Below are positions 34,339 to 44,991 of a DNA stretch of 64,000 nt, in pieces. Under the pieces are notes generated by a model that was not told the origin of the DNA, did not search any database, and saw only the letters and a program-made list of their open reading frames with translations. The stretch spans positions 241,006,588-241,070,587 of the forward strand of contig NC_050099.1 of assembly GCF_902167145.1 (NCBI RefSeq). Direction: 5' to 3'. The position numbers and the translations under genes were made by a program. The stretch's first letter is position 1, and the number at the start of each line of letters is the position of its first letter. This DNA comes from Zea mays. Taxonomy: Eukaryota; Streptophyta; Magnoliopsida; Poales; Poaceae.

Positions 34339-36345
34339 GTGATGTCGGGAGGATCCGCTAAGAGGGAGATGGAAACCAGCGAGAAGGCCACAAGCCATGG
34401 GAAGGTTCCATCAAGGGAGTCCGGCACCAAAGCCAAGGAGGGATCCCCTCCCCGCGTCAAGTCGCATCGGAGTGGCGACAAGAAGAAGAAGATGAAGAAA
34501 GTGGTCTACTACGAGACCGACTCTTCGTCGCCCTCCACATCCGGCTCTGACGCGACATCCATCACTTCTAAGCACCATGAGCGCAAGAAGTATGGTAAGA
34601 TGCCACTTCATTATCCCTGTATCTCTAAGCGCGCTCCTTTACTTTCCGTTCCATTAGGCAAACCACCATATTTTGATGGTGAGGATTATTGTATGTGGAG
34701 TGACAAAATGAGGCATCACCTAACCTCACTCCACGCAAGCATTTGGGACATTGTTGAATTTGGAGCGCTGGTACCTACAGTGGGGACGAGGGCTACGACT
34801 CGGACGAGGTCGCCCAAATACGACACTTTAACTCCCAAGCAACCACTATACTCCTCACCTCTCTATGTCGAGAGGAGTATAATAAGGTGCAATGGTTAAA
34901 AAGTGCCAAGGAAATTTGGGACGTCCTAAAGACCGCACACGAAGGAGATGAGGTGACCAAGATCACCAAGCGGGAGACGGTCGAGGGGGAGCTCAGTCGA
35001 TTCGTCCTCAACCAAGGAGAGGAGCCACATGCAATGTACAACCGGCTCAAGACCTTGGTCAATCAAGTGCGCAACCTCGAGAGCACTAAATGGGATGACC
35101 ATGAGATGGTCAAGGTTATTCTAAAATCCCTTGTTTTTCTCAATCCTACTCAAGTACAATTAATTCATGGGGGTCCTAGATACAAATTAATGTCTCCCAA
35201 GGAAGTGATAGGAAAATTTGTGAGCTTTGAACTAATGATCAAAGGCTCCATACACATTGTCGACTTGGAGCAAGGCGGCACCTCCACACCCGAGGTGCAA
35301 CCCGTCGCATTCAAAGCGACGGAAGAGAAGAAAGAAGAGTCTACATCAAGTAGGCTCCCCATCGACGCCTCCAAGCTCGACAATGAGGAGATGGCGCTCA
35401 TCATCAAGAGCTTCCATCAAATCCTTAAGCAAAGGAGGGGGAAGGATTACAAACCCCGCTCCAAAAGGGTGTGCTACAAATGTGGTAAGCCCGGTCATTT
35501 TATCGCTAAATGTCATATGTCTACTGATAGTGACAGGGACAACGACAAGAAGGGGGGGAAGAAGGAAAAGAAGAGATACTACAAGAAGAAGGGCGGCGAT
35601 GCCCATGTGTGTCGGGAATGGGACTCCGATGTGAGCTTCACCGACTCCTCCTCTGACGAGGATGCCGCCAACATCACCGTCAACAAGGACCTCCTCTTCC
35701 CCAACATCGGCCACAAGTGCTTCATAGCAAAGGACGGCAAAAAGAAGAAGGTACAATCTAGAACCACCCCCAAGTATACTACATCTAGTGATGAGGGTAG
35801 TTCTAGTGAAGATGAAGATGATCTACTTACTCTTTTTGCCAACCTTAACATGCAACAAAAGGAAAAATTAAATGAATTGATAGGGGCCATTCATGAGAAG
35901 GATGAACTCTTGGATAGCCAAGAGGAATTCCTTATTAAGGAAAACAAAAAGGCATGTTAAATTGAAGAATGCTTATGCTCAGGAAGTTGAAAATTTTGAA
36001 AAATTGTTCAAGGAGCTTAGCATTTGCCATGACACTATTTCAAACCTTAGAACTGAGAATGCTAGTTTAATTGCTAAGGTTGAAAAATTAAATGCTTGTA
36101 ATGATTCAATTGCTAGTCTTAGAATTGAGAATAACAATTTAGTTTCTAAGATTAAAGAGCTAAATGTTTGCAATGATTCTATTTCCAGTCTTAGAAATGA
36201 GAATGCTATTTTAAATGTTAAGATTGAGGAATTAAAATTATGCAAACCCTCTACATCTACTGTCGAACATGTTTCTATTTGTACTAGGTGTAGAGATGTT
36301 AATGTTGATGCTATAAATGATCACCTTGCTCTTATTAAACAAAAC
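34339..36345 (+). pseudogene. B gag (UBN2-type) with 24-residue coiled-coil repeats
   Basis: ATG at 34339 (MSGGSAKREMETSEKATSH one codon on). Basic N-terminus, LPFDGEDY-like YFDGEDYCMWSDKM (34672-34710), the gag core (KSAKEIWDVLKTAHEGDEV, 34890-34960) and a zinc knuckle CYKCGKPGHFIAKC (35472-35513). An acidic/Ser region follows, then a coiled coil with three 24-residue repeats built on LRxENxxLxxKxxxLNxCNDS (36043-36250). Frame changes: one G lost in a G run at 34782-34785 and one base gained near 35950. The gag is cut at about 36346, where RNase H follows. Confidence 0.85.
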
Positions 36346-36705
36346 TCAGTAGCTCTTTCTACCATCGAAGCCGAGTATATTGTCGCAGGCCATTGTTGTG
36401 CGCAATTACTTTGGATGAGGCAAACCCTCAGGGACTATGGCTACAAATTGAGCAAAGTCCCTCTCCTATGTGACAATGAGAGTGCAATCCGCATGGCGGA
36501 TAATCCCGTTGAACACAGCCGCACTAAGCACATAGACATTCGGTATCACTTTCTGAGAGATCACCAACCAAGGTGGGATATCGAGATTGCTTATGTTAGC
36601 ACCAAAGAACAATTAGCCGATATCTTTACCAAGCCATTAGATGAGAAAAACTTTAGCAAACTTAGGAATGAGCTAAATATTCTTGATTCTCGGGATTTTG
36701 ATTGA
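36346..36705 (+). pseudogene. B: RNase H C-terminal remnant fused to gag
   Basis: In frame with the gag tail, the text changes at AAACAAAACTCAGTAGC to the Copia RNase H end SVALSTIEAEYIVAGHCCAQ, RTKHIDIRYHFLRDH and LADIFTKPLDEKNF, ending at TGA 36703-36705. A has AAGAAAACTCCGTAGC at the same point (40162), so the deletion joined short similar sequences. All of protease, integrase and RT (about 3.5 kb in full-length relatives) is gone, yet the fusion is open. Confidence 0.85.
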
Positions 36706-37600
36706 AACATTGCACACATAGCTCATTTATATACCTTTGATCATGTCTCTTTCATTTGGCACAAATGCATATTTCTTATTCTTATTATGCCAAAGCTACG
36801 ACTAATGCGTTTTCAAGTTTATTTTCATACTAAGTCGTAGATTGAAAGGGAAATGGAGTATGTGACGAAGACAAGGCTTCCACTCCACTCTAACGGTATC
36901 ATTTATCCTTCGTCACTACTCCGCTCTCTCCAAATTGGTATAATCCTTCACTCATATTTTATTTACCAATGAGGGAGAAAGTAAATACAAGGGCTCTCAA
37001 AGTCTCCATTTTTGGTGATCAATTCCAAAGGGGGAGAAAGTATTAAGCCCAAAGCAAAAGGACCACACCACCACCAATTTCAAAAAATTTTGAAATAAAA
37101 GATTCAACTAGTTTTTCACAAATGTTTGTTTTTCAATTGATATCTTGTTATGACAATCTCTTCTAATGGGATGGTTATTTTCAATTGGTATATATAAAGA
37201 TAAATTTTCAAAAAAATGGTATCTATCAAAACCCTCTTGAAAACTAAGAGGGGTATTTCATTCAGGGGGAGTTTTGTTTAGTAAAAGGAAAAGCATTTGA
37301 AACAGGGGGAGAAATTTCAAAATCTTGAAAATGCTTCTTGCAATCTTATTCATATACCTTAACTATTTGCAAAAGACCTTGAAAATTTTTTTCCCAAAAA
37401 GATTTGCAAAAACAAGACATGTGGTGGAAGTGTGGTCCAAAATGTTAAATAGAAGAAAGCAATCCATTCATATCTAGTGAAATTATAAATTGGTCTAATT
37501 CCAAGTAACCTATGCACTTACCTTGTGCAAACAAGTTCAATTCTGCACTTATATATTTGCTTTGGTTTGTGTTGGCATCAATCACCAAAAAGGGGGAGAT
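36706..37600 (+). other. B 3' non-coding region and polypurine tract
   Basis: AT-rich, with repeated GGGGGAG motifs (37265, 37308, 37590) and a final AAAAAGGGGGAGAT directly before the 3' LTR. No coding sequence is supported. A's 40525-41438 is its homologue. Confidence 0.75.
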
Positions 37601-38790
37601 TGAAAGGGAAATAGGGTTAACGTTTTCCCAGTATTAATTTTGGTGGTTGAATGCCCAACACAAATAATGGACTAACTAGTTTGCTCTAGAATATATGTTC
37701 TACAGGTGCATAAAGGTTCAACACAAACCAATAAAAGATTGAAGAAAGGGTTCAAAAACAAAGGAGCAAAGAAACCGAGTGTGCCTTGGTCTGGCGCACC
37801 AGACAGTGTCCGGTGCACCAGGTCCGTACCAGAGTGAACTGACCACTCTTAGGTTTCTCCAGCGCACTCCGCTAAAAATCATCGGACTGTCCGGTGTGCC
37901 ACCGGACTGTCCGGTGCACGAGCGGAGTAACGGCTATCCAGCGCAACGGTCGACTGCAACGGTGCCTGACATCGCTACAGTGAAGAACAATGCACGCAGA
38001 AGTCAGAGGCGCACCGGACAGTGAACAGTGTCTGTCCGGTGCAGCACCGGACAGTCCGGTGCCACTAAAGGACAAATCCTCCAACGGTCAGAAGCTCTAG
38101 AACCCAAACGGTTGGGTGACGTGGCTGACGCACCAGACAGTGTCCGGTGGCACACCGGACTGTCTGGTGCGCCCATCGACAGTAGTCTGCCCAACGGTTG
38201 TTTGGTGGTTGAGGGCTATAAATACCCCCAACCACCACCACTCCAAGCATCTAAGAATTATGAGTATCACATTCAATACAAGGGTTCTAGCATTCACTCC
38301 TAGACACAATTCAAAAAGTCAAAGCCTCTCCAAGTGCCAAATTCAACTCAAACACTTAGTGACTTGTGAGAGAGAGATTTTGTGTTCTTTTGAGCTCTTG
38401 CCTCTTGGATTGCCTTCTTCCTTTCTCATTTCTTTTCTCAAGTGATTTGTAATCGAAGCAAGAGACACCTAAGTGTGTGGTGGTCCTTGCGGGGTCTAAG
38501 TGACCCGGGATATTAAGGAAAAGGCTCACTCGGTCTAAGTGACCGTTTGAGAGAGGGAAAGGGTTGAAAGAGACCCGGTCTTTGTGACCACCTCAATGGG
38601 GACGTGGTTCTTTAGAACCGAACCTCGGTAAACCAAATCACCGTGTTCATCCGCTTGATTCGCTCTTGATTTGTTTCCCCCTCTCTTTCTGACTCGAATT
38701 TAATTGTAACGCTAACCCTGGCTTGTAGTGTGTGCTTAAGTTTGTAATTTTCAGATTCCTCCTATTCACCCCCCCTCTAGGCAACTTTCA
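37601..38790 (+). repeat. B 3' LTR
   Basis: Complete: TGAAAGGGAAATAGGG to CTAGGCAACTTTCA. TATAAATA at 38217-38224, U3 palindromes at 37790-38170. Followed by the CAATG TSD copy. Confidence 0.9.
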
Positions 38791-38795
38791 CAATG

Positions 38796-40524
38796 ATCAA
38801 GAGGGAGATGAAGTTAATGAAGATAAGGAAGATGATCAAGAAATACAGGGTCAAAGACCGCCACTCCCAAGAGTCCACCAAGCAATTCAAAGAGATCACC
38901 CCGTCAACTCCATCCTTGGTGATATTCATAAGGGGGTAACTACTAGATCTCGAGTTGCACATTTCTATGAGCATTACTCCTTTGTGTCTTCTATTGAGCC
39001 ATACAGGATAGAGGATGCATTAAGAGATTCAGATTGGGTGTTGGCAATGCAAGAGGAACTCAACAACTTCACGAGGAATGAGGTATGGCATTTAGTTCCA
39101 CGTCCTAATAAAAATGTTGTAGGTATCAAATGGGTATTCCGCAACAAGTAAGATGAGCATGGTGTGGTGACAAGGAACAAAGCCCGACTTGTGGCTAAAG
39201 GTTATTCACAAGTCGAAGGTTTGGACTTTGATACCTATGCACTCATAGCTAGGCTTGAGTCAATTCATATATTACTTGCCTATGCTACTTACCATGGCTT
39301 TAAGCTTTACCAAATGGACGTGAAAAGTGCCTTCCTCAATGGACCTATCAAGGAAGAGGTCTATGTTGAGCAACCTCCCGGCTTTGAATATAGTGAGTAT
39401 TCTAACCATGTTTACAAACTCTCAAAGGCGCTTTATGGGCTCAAGCAAGCCCCAAGAGCATGGTATGAATGCCTGCGAGATTTTCTTATCACTAATGGCT
39501 TCAAAGTCGGTAAAGTCGACTCTACTCTCTTTACTAAAACTGTTGCAAAAGATTTGTTTGTATGCCAAATTTATGTTGATGATATTATATTTGGGTCTAC
39601 TAACAAATCAACTTGTGAAGAGTTTAATAGGATCATGATTCAAAAATTCGAGATGTCTATGATGGGGGAGTTGAAGTATTTCCTAGGATTTCAAATCAAG
39701 CAACTCCAAGATGGCACCTTCATCTGTCAAACTAATTACATTCAAGACATACTCACGAAATTTGGGATGAAGGATGACAAACCCATCAAGACACCCATGG
39801 GAACCAATGGGCATCTCGACCTCGACATGGGAGGTAAATCCATAGATCAAAAGGTATATCGGTCGATGATAGGATCTTTACTCTATTTATGTGCATCTCG
39901 ACCGGATATTATGCTTTCCGTATGCATGTGTGCAAGATTTCAGGTCGATCCTAAGGAAGTTCACCTTAGGGCCGTGAAGAGAATCATGAGGTATTTAGTT
40001 TACACTCCTAAGTTTGGGCTTTGGTACCCCAAGGGATCCACTTTTGATTTAATAGGATATTCCGATGCCGATTGGGCAGGGTGTAAAACTGATAGGAAGA
40101 GCACATCAGGGACTTGTCAGTTTCTAGGGAGATCCCTGGTGTCATGGGCTTCAAAGAAAGAAAACTCCGTAGCTCTTTCCACCGCCGAAGCCGAGTATAT
40201 TGCCACAGGCCATTGTTGTGCGTAATTACTTTGGATGAGGCAAACCCTCAGGGACTATGGCTACAAATTGAGCAAAGTCCCTCTCCTATGTGACAATGAG
40301 AGTGCAATCCGTATGGCGAATAATCCCGTTGAACACAGCCGCACTAAGCACATAGACATTCAGTATCACTTTCTGAGAGATCACTAACAAAGGGGGGATA
40401 TCGAAATAGGTTATGTAAACACCAAGAATCAATTAGCTGATATCTTTACCAAGCCATTAGATGAGAAAACCTTTAGTAAACTTAGGAATGAGCTAAATAT
40501 ACTTGATTCTCGGAATTTTGATTG
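38796..40524 (+). pseudogene. A pol, second part: RT and RNase H
   Basis: Continues the acidic linker of A after [68 protein letters not shown] and the catalytic [11 protein letters not shown] (39570-39602). RNase [33 protein letters not shown], then FTKPLDEKTF. Stops: TAA at 39149-39151, TAA at 40223-40225 and TAA at 40386-40388 (B has CAA at the last two). The domain order IN-RT confirms Copia. Confidence 0.9.
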
Positions 40525-41438
40525 AAACATTGCACATATTGCTCATTTATATACCTTTGATCATGTCTCTTTCACTCGGTACACATATATATTTCTTATT
40601 ATTCTTGTACCAAGGCTACGACTAATGTGTTTTCAAGTGCATTTCTATAATAAGTCGTAGATTGAAAGCGAAATGGAGTATTCGGCGAAGACAAGGCTTC
40701 CACTCCACTCTAACGGTATCATTTACCCTTCGTCGTCACTCCACAAGTCTCTCAAATTGCTATAATAATCTTTACCTCATATTTCTTTACTAATGGGGGA
40801 AAAGTATTTATGAGGGCACTCAAAGTCTCCGTTTTTTGCGATTAATGCCAAAGAGGGGGAAAATATTAAGCCCAAAGCAAAAGGACCGCACCACCATAAT
40901 TTCAAAAAATTTCGAAATAAAGCTTTAATTGATATTTTTCATTTGGTATCTAGGTCATGACAATATCTCAATTGATATCCATGCTTCAATTATCTTGAGA
41001 AAGCAAAATTTCAATTGGTATTGTTTTAAATTTCAAATTGGTATCTCTTCAACTAGTATGTTTTTCAAAACCCTTTTGAAAGCTAAGAGGAGAATTTCAT
41101 TCAGGGGGAGTTTTATTTAGTCAAAGGAAAAGCATTTGAAACAGGGGGAGAAATTTCAAATCTTGAAAATGCTTCTTGCAATCATATTCATATACCTTGA
41201 CTATTTGCAAAAGACTTTGAAAAGATTTTCTAAAAGGATTTGCAAAAACAAAACAAGTGGTGCAAATGTGGTCCAAAATATTAAAGAAAAGAAAAGCAAT
41301 CCATTCGTATCTAGTAAGAGTATCAATTGGTTTAATTACAAGTAACCTATTCACTTACCTTATGCAAACTAGTTCATTTCTGCACTTTATATATTTGCTT
41401 TGGTTTGTGTTGGCATCAATCACCAAAAAGGGGGAGAT
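40525..41438 (+). other. A 3' non-coding region and polypurine tract
   Basis: Similar to B 36706-37600, with GGGGGAG motifs and a final AAAAAGGGGGAGAT (41425-41438). No gene seen. Confidence 0.75.
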
Positions 41439-42505
41439 TGAAAGGGAAATGGGGTTAACATTTTCCCATAATTAATTTTGGTGGTTGAATGACCAACGCA
41501 AACACATGGACTAACTAGTTTGCCAAGTATTCATGTATTACAAGTGCATAAAGGTTCAACACAAACCAATAAATATTCAAGTTAGGGGTCCAATTCAAAG
41601 GAGCAAAAGGAACCAAGTGTGATGTGGTCTGGCACACCGGACAGTGTCCGATGCACCAGTACCGTACAGGGTCCAAGCAGCCACTCTCGGGTTTTCGCAG
41701 GCGCGCTTCGCTATAACTCACTGGACTGTCCGGTGTGCCAGCGATCAATGGCTACCTGTGCGCAATGGTCGATTGCAAAAGAACCTGACACATGAACAGT
41801 GCAGCGGTAGAAGTCAAAGTCGCGAAGTCAGAGGGCACCGGACTGTCCGGTGCCGCAAGGAGACAATGCTCCAACAGTCGACTTTGCTCCGAACCCTAAC
41901 GGTTGGGTGACGTGGCGGCGCACCGGACAGCCTACAGTGCATGTCCAGTGGCGCACCAGACTGTCCAGTGCGCCCATCGCCAGCAGCCTCCCCAACGGCT
42001 ATTTTGGTGGTTGAGGGCTATAAATACCCCCCAACCACCACAACTCCAAGCATCCAAGATTTCTGAACATCACATTCAATACAAGAGCTCTAGCATTCAC
42101 TCCTAGACACAATTTAAAAGATCAAAGCCTCTCCAAGTCCCAAATTCATCTCAAACACTTAGTGACTTGTGAGAGAGAGATTTCATGTTCATTTGAGCTC
42201 TTGCCTCTTGGATTGCCTTTCTTCTTTCTCATTCTTGTTCTCAAGTGACTTGTAATCAAAGCAAGAGACACCTAAGAGTGTGGTGGTCCTTGTGGGGTCT
42301 TAGTGACCCGATTGATTAAGGGAAAGGCTCACTCGGTCTAAGTGACTGCTTTGAGAGAAGAAAAAGGGTTGATTCTCATTTAATTTGTTTTCCCCCTCTC
42401 TCCCGGACTTGATTTTAGTTCTAACGCTAACCCCGGCTTGTAGTGTGTGTTTAAAGTTGTAAATTTCAGATTACACCTATTCACCCCCCCTCTAGGCAAC
42501 TTTCA
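41439..42505 (+). repeat. A 3' LTR
   Basis: TGAAAGGGAAATGGGG to CTAGGCAACTTTCA; TATAAATA at 42019-42026. At 1,067 bp it is shorter than B's LTRs and has many more differences from them; for example, part of the U5 around 42365-42370 is missing. Confidence 0.9.
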
Positions 42506-42615
42506 ACCATGATTCATCATATGTGTGAGACTTGGTCCCAGCACACCTGGTGATTATGTTCATGCCCGGGTCTTGGTGCCCCAAAACCCGGGTGTGACAG
42601 AAGTGGTATCAGAGG
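42506..42615 (+). mobile_element. C: gypsy LTR end and primer-binding site
   Basis: The last 94 bases of a + strand LTR, ending CCCGGGTGTGACA at 42599, then GAAGTGGTATCAGAGG (PBS, initiator-Met class, 42604-42615). A's LTR was inserted in, or joined to, this LTR. The ending matches chromovirus-type LTRs. Confidence 0.65.
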
Positions 42616-43481
42616 AATGTTGACTGTAGGACGAAACCTAAATAGAACTGGACAACCATTGTCTACTTACCTTTGCTACTCTGATTCTTTCTAAACTTTT
42701 CTTAATCTTTTCTCATCTATTTTCGCTTACTCTGATTACTCTAACCTTTTCCTTCTAAAGACAAATGTGGATTTTACACTTTGAAATCCTGCGCCTAAAG
42801 TGACCTTTTGGAATAGGAGACCTACTCTTAGGAACAAAATCAAAACTATTTTTGTAAATATTTGTATGCTTGAATGTTTGTTCTTGTGATACATGTCTGA
42901 TTTGGATCTTTGATTGAGTGTGATGAGTTGTAGAGTAATGTCCACAACTACATTTGCATATACATATAGGCATAAATATAAATAAATAGAATTCATAAGA
43001 TAACTATACAACCTAGATTATCATCCATTAAAGTGTATTTATTCTAGATAGAATTCTTTAAGTTGAGAAAAAAATTCTATTTCATTCTAACATGTTCATC
43101 TTATGTTAAGAAAAAAATATCTTATCCTCATAAATTGTTTATAAGATAAACTAGACCAACTAAGAATACCCCATTGGAATATATCAAGCCTAATATAGAT
43201 CCATCTTATCTTAAAAGACTCTCTCTTATCTTAATAGATCTATATTATCTTAAAAGGATTCTCTCTTACCTTAATAAATTCATCTTATCTTAAAGAGATT
43301 TTATCTTATCCTAATAGATCTAACTGACCTCTAAAGATTTTACCCTATCCTTATGGATTCATCTTATCTTGAAAGATTCGTCTTATCTTGAAAGATTCAT
43401 CTTATCCTAACCCATTTACTTATCTCATCCTAAAGTAACAACCATAGCCTATTTAATGAGATCTTATCTAGTCTATTCTAG
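42616..43481 (+). mobile_element. C internal leader, first part
   Basis: Non-coding, AT-rich leader between PBS and gag. It includes degenerate repeats of about 35 bases built on CTTATCTTAAAAGATTC (43080-43420). I is inserted after TCTAG at 43481; the leader resumes at 55474. Confidence 0.55.
43080..43420 (+). repeat. Degenerate tandem repeat, TCTTATCTTAA core
   Basis: About ten AT-rich units of uneven length. Similar TCTAATC / CATACC text continues at 55474-55640 after I, confirming one interrupted leader. Confidence 0.6.
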
Positions 43482-44975
43482 TGTCGGTGTTTCGACCCCG
43501 GGGGGGTCTCTGGACCGACGAGTAAATTGTCGCCGCGTGCCCCAGCCCAGATGGGTCGGCGCGAGACAGAGCGCGAAGGGGGGAAAAAGCCGGAGGGAGA
43601 CAGGCGTAAAGGGGAAACCCGCGGCCTTCGTGTTTGTCCCGCGCCCAGGTCGGGTGCGCTTGCAGTAGGGGGTTACAAGCGTCCGCGTGGGAGGGAGCGA
43701 GAGGCTTACGCGCGCGCCGTCCCGTCCTTCCCCGCGCGGCCAACCCTCCGTAAGAGGGCCTTGGACCTTCCTTTTATAGGCGTAAGGAGAGGGTCCAGGT
43801 GTACAATGGGAGGTGTAGCAGTGTGCTAACGTGTCTAGCAGAGAAGAGCTAGCGCCCTAAGTACATGTCATCGTGGCAGCCGGAGAGGTTTTGGCACCCT
43901 GTTCATGTGATGTCGTGGCCGTCGAAGGAGCGCTGGAGCCTTGCGGAAGGACAGCTGTCGGGGCTGTTGAGTCCTTGCTGACGTCTCCTTGCTTCCGTAA
44001 GGGGGCTGAGAGCCGCCGTCGTCATGGAGGATGCGGGGCGCCATCATTGTTTGTTTTACCGGGGCGAGCCAGATGGGACGTCGGTCTTGTTCCCCGTAGC
44101 CAGAGTTAGCTAGGGGTAGGGTAATGATGGCCCCTCCTGTGACGTGGTCGGTCCGAGCCCTGGGTAGGGCGAGGCAGAGGCTCCTCCGAGGTCGAGGTCG
44201 AGTCTGTCTTCCGAGGTCGAGGTCGAGTCCGAGCCCTTGGGTCGGGCGAGACGGAGATCGTCGGCTGAGGCCGAGGTCGAGTCCGAGCCCTGGGGTCGGG
44301 CGAGGCGGAGTTCGTCGTCTTCCGGGGCCGAGCCCGAGTCCGAGCCCTGGGTCGGGCGAGGCGGAGTTCGTCGTCTTCCGGAGCTGAGCCCGAGTCCGAG
44401 CCCTGGGTCGGGCGAGGCGGAGTTCGTCGTCTTCCGGGGCTGAGCCCGAGTCCGAGCCCTGGGTCGGGCGAGGCGGAGTTTCCTATGGCGCCTAAGGCCG
44501 GACTTGGCCGCTGTCAGCCTCACTCTATCGAGTGGCACAGCAGTCGGAGCGACGCGGGCGACGCTATCTTCTTGTCAGACTGGTCAGTGGAGCGGCGAAG
44601 TGACTGCGGTCACTTCGGCTCAATCGACTGAAGGGCGTGCGTCAGGATAAGATGTCAGGCCACCTTTGCATTAAATGCTCCTGCGGTACGTTCGGTCGTC
44701 GTGGCGATTTGGCCAAGGTTGCTTCTAGGCGAAGACCGGGCCTCGGGCGAGCCGAAGGTGTGTCCGTTGCTTGAGGGGGCCCTCGGGCGAGACGTAGATC
44801 CTCCAGGGTCGGCTGCCCTTGCCCGAGGCTGGGCTCGGGCGAGGCGAGATCGTGTCCTTGAGTGGACCGAGCCTCGACTTAATCGCACCCATCAGGCCTT
44901 TGCAGCTTTGTGCTGATGGGGGTTACCAGCTGAGATTAGGAGTCTTGGGGGTACCCCTAATTATGGTTCCCGACA
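43482..44975 (-). repeat. I 3' LTR
   Basis: Minus strand; TATAAAAG at 43778-43772. GC-rich, with a 56-bp tandem repeat at 44224-44480. Confidence 0.9.
44224..44480 (-). repeat. 56-bp tandem repeat in the I LTR
   Basis: About 4.5 units of GAGTCCGAGCCCTGGGTCGG plus GCGAGGCGGAGTTCGTCGTC and GCTGAGCCC. The other LTR has the same array at 54717-54972. Frames of 80-140 codons across it are repeat artefacts. Confidence 0.9.
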
Positions 44976-44991
44976 GTAGCCCCCGAGCCTC

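Larger units (their letters stand above)
10004..38790 (+). mobile_element. B: internally deleted Copia element inserted in A pol
   Basis: TSD CAATG (9999-10003 / 38791-38795). The 5' LTR (10004-11168 plus 34267-34293, about 1,190 bp after removing E) and 3' LTR (37601-38790, 1,190 bp) have the same length and are close in sequence. PBS TGGTATCAAAGC at 34296 and PPT AAAAAGGGGGAGAT before 37601. Inside are gag and only the end of RNase H; protease, integrase and RT are deleted, so B is non-autonomous. Confidence 0.9.
8309..42505 (+). mobile_element. A: Copia element (Opie/Ji-like) without 5' end, split by B
   Basis: Pol 8309-10003 continues at 38796-40524, then a 3' non-coding region, PPT and 3' LTR 41439-42505. 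The insertion of B between them is flanked by CAATG at 9999-10003 and 38791-38795. The 5' LTR, PBS and gag are lost at the 8308 junction. The 3' LTR differs from B's LTRs by many changes, consistent with A being the older host. A's 3' LTR abuts a fragment of LTR C, so A was inserted in C. Confidence 0.85.

Noticed and set aside
37601..42505. One Copia element with LTRs 37601 and 41439
   Set aside because: The left LTR is followed by CAATG and pol, not a PBS. TSD evidence pairs 37601 with 10004; the two LTRs belong to different insertions.
44110..44538. 142-codon repetitive protein
   Set aside because: Product of the 56-bp array in the I LTR; the same frames appear on both strands.
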